From CAVTWY01 sp963738575 (GTDB lineage Bacteria > Pseudomonadota > Gammaproteobacteria > Burkholderiales > Burkholderiaceae_C): a DNA stretch of 64,000 nucleotides. Each line of letters starts with the position of its first letter. The first letter of the stretch is position 1. Below are positions 59,677-64,000 of this stretch, in pieces. The stretch lies in the NCBI GenBank assembly GCA_963738575.1, contig CAVTWY010000004.1, positions 930,001-994,000 on the forward strand. The letters run 5' to 3'. Position numbers and translations under genes: made by a program. A model generated the notes under the pieces. It saw only the letters and a program-made list of their open reading frames with translations, ran no database searches and was not told the DNA's origin.

Positions 59677-62221
59677 CCAGCACGCCTGACGGGGACGCAT
59701 GCATGGCGCCCAGGAGTTGCATCACCGCCTCGGGCATCATGGGCTTGGCCATCAAATACCCTTGACCAAAGCTGCATCCGAGGGCCACCAAGTGGTCGCG
59801 CTGCCCGACGGTTTCAATGCCTTCGGCAATGACCAATTTGTTGATCGATTGGGCCAGGGCCAGCACCGACTTGATGATCGCCTCATTGGGCGTGCCGGGC
59901 TGCAAGTCGCGCACAAACGAGCCGTCAATCTTGATGCTGGAGATGGGCAAGCGTGCCAAGTTGGACAAGGACGAAAAGCCGGTTCCAAAGTCGTCAATGG
60001 CCAACTCAACGCCCAGGCTGCGCAGGCGCTCGGCCATGGCAAAACCGCCCCCCACACTTTCCATCAAGATGGACTCGGTAATTTCAAGCACCACGTGGTT
60101 GGGCAGCAGGCGGGTGGTGGTCAGCGCGTGCTGCACCTGCTGGGCCAAGACGTCGTTGGCCAAGTCCAGCCCCGACACATTGATGTGCATTTGCAGCCCT
60201 GCAAATGCCGGGTGGACCTGTTGCCAGCGTGCCAATTGAGCGGTGGCTTGGCGAAGCACAAACGCCGTGATGTCCATCACCAAGCGGGTTTCTTCGGCCA
60301 CGGGAATGAATTCAGCCGGTGAGATGGTGCCCAGGGTGGGGTGAAACCACCGCACCAGCGCCTCGAACCCCAGCAGCGAATGATCGACGATGTTGTACAG
60401 CGGCTGGTAGGCAACGCACAACCCATCGTTGGCCAAAGCGCTTCGCAATTCGTGCTCGATGCGAAAGCGCTTGGTGGTCATTTCGCGAAACTTGGGCTCA
60501 AAGGCGACACAACGATCGCGGCCTTGGGTTTTGGCTTGATGCAGGGCCACGTCGGCGTCTCGTATCAAACACTCGCTGCTGTGGTGGTCGGCGTCGCTAT
60601 GCACCAGGCCCACACTGAAGGTGCTTGACAATGCAATGCCGTCGATCACCAGTGGTTGGCGTGCCGCCTCCACGATGCGCTTGGCCATGTCTACGGCCGT
60701 GCCGGGCGAATCACCCGACATCACGAGCACCGCAAATTGGTCACCGCCCAGGCGTGCCACCACGTCGTTTGGGCGCACCATGCTGGTGATGCGGTGGGCG
60801 CTATCGATCAAGAACCGATCACCCATCAGAGCACCCATGCCATCGTTGATGGCCTTGAAACGGTCGCAGTCTAGAAAAAGCAAGGCGAACGACGATTGCG
60901 GATCAAGGGTGATTTGCCCAACGGCCTCGTCCAACAACTGGCGCAGGCGGGCGCGGTTGGCCAGCCCCGTGAGTGAGTCATACAGTGAGAAGTGCTCAAT
61001 GCTGGCCAGTGTGGCCTTTTGCGACGAGATGTCTTGCGCCTGCAGCACCACGCAGGGCACTTGGGCGTTGGGGCTTGAAAAAGCAGCACATTGAAGGGAG
61101 GCGTCCAGGTTGCGCCCGTCTCTGAGGTTGCAGCGAACCTCCAGCGCGGCGGATGGGCCCTGCGGTGAGAGGGCATCGCGCAAATGTTGCCGCAGGGTGT
61201 GTCGCAGGCTGACATCAACACAGTCAAGCATGTTTTGCCTGGGTGCATCGGCTTCGCCACCGAACCCAAACAGCAAATTGAACGCCGGGTTGGCCTTTAT
61301 CACGGTGCCGTCCATACCGACCAACGCCATGCCGATGGAAGCATGTTGAAACGTGCTTTCAAACCGTTGTTCGCTGCGGGCCATGTCACGCGTGTGCTGC
61401 GCCGCCAAGTCTTGCTCGCGCTCAGCGGCTTCGGTTTGTGCGCGCTGGGCGTCGAGCGCGTTGGTGATGAAGCGGAAGTAGTAGTGGAATGTCGACAGCA
61501 ACATGAGCAGCGTTGGGGCTGCGGCAAAAATCCAAGTGCTCCCAGTTTGTTTGTAGATCTCAAACACAACTGCGGCAACGACTGCCATGGATGCGTAGCT
61601 TAGTAGAAGCCAATGCAAACTTTGCAGGTAGCGTTTGCTACTGTCAAAGCTCTTTTCTCTCAGAGTGATAAATACGACGTGTATGAAAACGGCGACCAAA
61701 ATGACAAGTGCGGCCGTGAAGACGAGGAAAAGGGCCGACTCGGCAAAGGGCAGCTCATTCACTTCGATCATTGCGTTATTCGCCGGACCATGCAGCGTGC
61801 CAACACAAAAAATGGAGAGACAGCCTATGGATGCGTTGAGTGGGTGGTTCGACGTCCGTTTGGAAGAGTGCAACGAAACGATTAGAGCCTCAACTGCGGC
61901 AGCGACGGTAGCCGCTGCCGTCCCGTGCAGCAGCAGCAACGCAAAAATGAATGTGCCGCCGGCAAGGTACAGCCTGGGTGCGCGGAGCATGCGCAGCGGA
62001 AAGTACCCAGCAAGCCCGGCAAAAAGCGTGCCCACGACCACATACATCTGTGCCGGGGGCTCCAGGGCCGTGACGCGCATCACCGACCAAATAAACGCCG
62101 CCAATCCAGACACCACGATCACCACCCACACCGCATTGGCCGCAGCATTGTGATCAGGCCACAGCCGCGCCAGCCTTTGTGGGGGCGCTGCCAAGGGTGG
62201 CGATGCGGGGTTGTTGAGCAT
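59666..62221 (-). CDS. Membrane GGDEF/EAL cyclic-di-GMP protein with PAS domain
   Basis: An 851-residue protein. About 245 N-terminal residues hold seven or eight hydrophobic helices (a MASE-like sensor). A PAS domain follows (about 280-390). The GGDEF domain's site reads GGDQF near residue 492, which is altered at the fourth position and may lack cyclase activity. The EAL domain begins FEALVRWF near residue 620 and has DDFGTGFSSLSNL, so it is probably an active phosphodiesterase that breaks down cyclic di-GMP. The 3' end overlaps the TonB receptor end by 11 bases on the opposite strand. Confidence 0.88.
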   Translation of the reverse strand: MLNNPASPPLAAPPQRLARLWPDHNAAANAVWVVIVVSGLAAFIWSVMRVTALEPPAQMYVVVGTLFAGLAGYFPLRMLRAPRLYLAGGTFIFALLLLHGTAAATVAAAVEALIVSLHSSKRTSNHPLNASIGCLSIFCVGTLHGPANNAMIEVNELPFAESALFLVFTAALVILVAVFIHVVFITLREKSFDSSKRYLQSLHWLLLSYASMAVVAAVVFEIYKQTGSTWIFAAAPTLLMLLSTFHYYFRFITNALDAQRAQTEAAEREQDLAAQHTRDMARSEQRFESTFQHASIGMALVGMDGTVIKANPAFNLLFGFGGEADAPRQNMLDCVDVSLRHTLRQHLRDALSPQGPSAALEVRCNLRDGRNLDASLQCAAFSSPNAQVPCVVLQAQDISSQKATLASIEHFSLYDSLTGLANRARLRQLLDEAVGQITLDPQSSFALLFLDCDRFKAINDGMGALMGDRFLIDSAHRITSMVRPNDVVARLGGDQFAVLVMSGDSPGTAVDMAKRIVEAARQPLVIDGIALSSTFSVGLVHSDADHHSSECLIRDADVALHQAKTQGRDRCVAFEPKFREMTTKRFRIEHELRSALANDGLCVAYQPLYNIVDHSLLGFEALVRWFHPTLGTISPAEFIPVAEETRLVMDITAFVLRQATAQLARWQQVHPAFAGLQMHINVSGLDLANDVLAQQVQHALTTTRLLPNHVVLEITESILMESVGGGFAMAERLRSLGVELAIDDFGTGFSSLSNLARLPISSIKIDGSFVRDLQPGTPNEAIIKSVLALAQSINKLVIAEGIETVGQRDHLVALGCSFGQGYLMAKPMMPEAVMQLLGAMHASPSGVLATA

Positions 62222-62441
62222 TCTGATTCAGGCTCGAGCTGTGTCGATTGGGCGGGCAGTAGCGCGTGGTTCTCGCGAAGCCACCGTCCAACAGCAACGC
62301 TCTTGCGCATCTTGCCCAAAGGTGGCGCGTTGTGAGCGCCACAGGGCTAACGGCTGTGCACCAATGCCGTGTGGTTCATCACGGCACGGGTTCGCAAGTG
62401 CCAACCACCACCGGTGGGTGGTGCCAGTGTTGCGCGCAGGC

Positions 62442-64000
62442 CTACATGCTGCGCCGGTACTGCCCACCCACCTCAAACAGCGCGCTGGTGATTTGCCCCA
62501 GCGAGCAGCAGCGCACAGCGTCCATCAATACCTCAAACACGTTGCCGTGGTCGATCACGGTTTGTTGCAACCGCGCCAGCATGGCGGGTGCGGTTTGCGC
62601 GTGGCGCGCCTGAAAATCATGCAGGCGTTTGAGCTGCGATTGTTTTTCGTCGTCGGTGGAGCGCGCCAGTTCGATGTGCTCGGACACCGGGTCGCCGCTT
62701 GGGTTGCGGAAGGTATTGACGCCCACGATCGGGTACTCGCCCGTGTGCTTGAGCATTTCGTAGTGCATGCTTTCTTCTTGGATCTTGCTTCGCTGGTAGC
62801 CCGTTTCCATGGCGCCCAGCACGCCGCCGCGCTCGGTGATGCGTTCAAACTCGGCCAGCACGGCTTCTTCCACCAACTCGGTCAGCTCGTCGATGATGAA
62901 CGAGCCCTGGCTCGGGTTCTCGTTTTTGGCCAAACCCCATTCGCGGTTGATCACGAGTTGAATCGCCATCGCGCGGCGAACACTTTCGTCGGTGGGGGTG
63001 GTGATGGCCTCGTCGTAGGCGTTGGTGTGCAATGAATTGCAGTTGTCGTAAACGGCGATCAGTGCTTGCAAGGTGGTGCGGATGTCGTTGAAGGCAATCT
63101 CTTGGGCGTGCAGCGACCGGCCGCTGGTTTGCACGTGGTATTTCAGCTTTTGCGAGCGCTCGTTGGCACCGTAGCGGTCGCGCATGGCAATGGCCCAGAT
63201 GCGGCGTGCCACGCGGCCCAGCACGGTGTATTCGGGGTCCATGCCGTTGCTGAAGAAGAAGCTCAGGTTGGGCGCAAATTCATCGATGTGCATGCCACGC
63301 GCCAGATAAGCCTCCACAAACGTAAAGCCGTTGCTGAGCGTGAAGGCCAGTTGGCTGATCGGGTTGGCCCCGGCTTCGGCGATGTGGTAGCCCGAAATGC
63401 TGACCGAGTAAAAATTGCGCACGTCGTGTTGCACAAAATACTGCGCCACGTCGCCCATCACCTTCAGCGAAAACTCGGTTGAAAAAATGCAGGTGTTCTG
63501 GCCCTGATCTTCTTTGAGGATGTCGGCCTGCACCGTGCCGCGCACGTTGGCAAACACCCATTCGCGAATCTTTTGCACCTCGGTGTCGGTAGGGTCGCGG
63601 TGGTTGTCGCTGCGAAACTTGTTGAGCTGCTGATCGATGGCGGTGTTCATGAACATCGCCAGGATGGTGGGCGCGGGGCCGTTGATCGTCATCGACACGC
63701 TGGTGGTGGGGGCGCACAAGTCAAAGCCGTCGTACAGCACCTTCAGATCGTCCAGCGTGGCGATGGACACCCCCGAGTTGCCCACTTTGCCGTAGATGTC
63801 GGGGCGCAAATCGGGCTCGGCGCCGTACAGCGTGACGCTGTCGAAGGCGGTTGACAAGCGCTTGGCGGGCAGGCCTTCGCTCACCAACTTGAAGCGGCGG
63901 TTGGTGCGAAACGCGTCGCCTTCGCCAGCAAACATGCGGGTGGGGTCTTCGTTTTCACGCTTGAAGGCAAAGACGCCGGCGGTGTAGGGGAACGAACCGG
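62442..64000 (-). CDS. icmF: Fused isobutyryl-CoA mutase, C-terminal part (5' end beyond window)
   Basis: The frame runs from its stop at 62442 to the right window edge, showing about 519 residues. It begins inside SFPYTAGVFAFKRENEDPTRMFAGEG, a segment of the large substrate-binding barrel of adenosylcobalamin-dependent mutases. Other blocks are LYGAEPDLRPDIYGKVGNSGVSI and the C-terminal SLGQITSALFEVGGQYRRSM. IcmF fuses a B12-binding domain, a G-protein chaperone and the mutase; only the mutase end is visible. Methylmalonyl-CoA mutase is the alternative, but the C-terminal end fits IcmF better. It interconverts isobutyryl- and n-butyryl-CoA. Confidence 0.85.
   Translation of the reverse strand, partial: GSFPYTAGVFAFKRENEDPTRMFAGEGDAFRTNRRFKLVSEGLPAKRLSTAFDSVTLYGAEPDLRPDIYGKVGNSGVSIATLDDLKVLYDGFDLCAPTTSVSMTINGPAPTILAMFMNTAIDQQLNKFRSDNHRDPTDTEVQKIREWVFANVRGTVQADILKEDQGQNTCIFSTEFSLKVMGDVAQYFVQHDVRNFYSVSISGYHIAEAGANPISQLAFTLSNGFTFVEAYLARGMHIDEFAPNLSFFFSNGMDPEYTVLGRVARRIWAIAMRDRYGANERSQKLKYHVQTSGRSLHAQEIAFNDIRTTLQALIAVYDNCNSLHTNAYDEAITTPTDESVRRAMAIQLVINREWGLAKNENPSQGSFIIDELTELVEEAVLAEFERITERGGVLGAMETGYQRSKIQEESMHYEMLKHTGEYPIVGVNTFRNPSGDPVSEHIELARSTDDEKQSQLKRLHDFQARHAQTAPAMLARLQQTVIDHGNVFEVLMDAVRCCSLGQITSALFEVGGQYRRSM

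Overview
The window is high-GC DNA from a betaproteobacterium of the order Burkholderiales. The evidence is the rRNA operon layout (16S, tRNA-Ile, tRNA-Ala, 23S, 5S), the 16S sequence, which reads like the Comamonadaceae/Roseateles group, and typical Burkholderiales gene orders: phoH-ybeY, dacC-dat-ybeD-lipB-lipA, and EIIA-HPr-EI. I judged taxonomy by eye and did not search a database. No CRISPR array, insertion sequence, integrase or phage gene was seen.

Layout: 1-6304 holds the start of a membrane sensor gene (cut by the window edge), phoH-ybeY, a CorA-type transporter coupled to hemB, and hemJ next to a VanZ-like gene, so two heme-pathway genes sit head to head with a possible small RNA between them. 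6343-13907 is housekeeping: dbpA, a [2Fe-2S] ferredoxin, a hydrolase, dacC, a D-amino acid aminotransferase and the lipoate genes ybeD, lipB and lipA, with a Sel1-repeat gene inserted on the other strand. 14032-20753 looks accessory: a VirK/YbjX-like (DUF535) protein, a lipoprotein, a one-module NRPS (C-A-T-TE) and an SGNH-hydrolase lipoprotein, followed by an MFS transporter. This is the best candidate for an undescribed pathway, possibly one making and exporting an N-acylated amino acid. The MFS frame runs without a stop into a PTS EIIA domain, followed by HPr and enzyme I.

24640-30595 is a complete rRNA operon with promoter candidate, boxA sites, a 23S processing stem and terminator. 30647-43358 has a PEP-mutase-family enzyme, an MBL hydrolase coupled to an acyl-CoA ligase (fadD-like), a LysR regulator divergent from a YciI/DUF1761/MAPEG group, a Tat-exported small subunit coupled to a GMC oxidoreductase, a lipase-like protein, a frame-disrupted trypsin-like lipoprotein and amn. 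43468-51642 has dadA and a divergent pair: a large Ig-like-repeat lipoprotein with two frameshifts near its end, and a SARP/LAL-type AAA-TPR regulator. 51720-64000 has an aldo/keto reductase, a DUF3429-NUDIX-MBL frame, two small exported proteins, an MFS transporter, a TonB-dependent receptor behind a palindrome-rich leader, a GGDEF/EAL protein and the 3' part of icmF.

One theme cuts across the window. Several reading frames are broken or joined at homopolymers or short repeats (40697, about 45205, about 45450, 53205-53211). Part of the apparent novelty may therefore be sequence error, and reads should be checked before biology is claimed.
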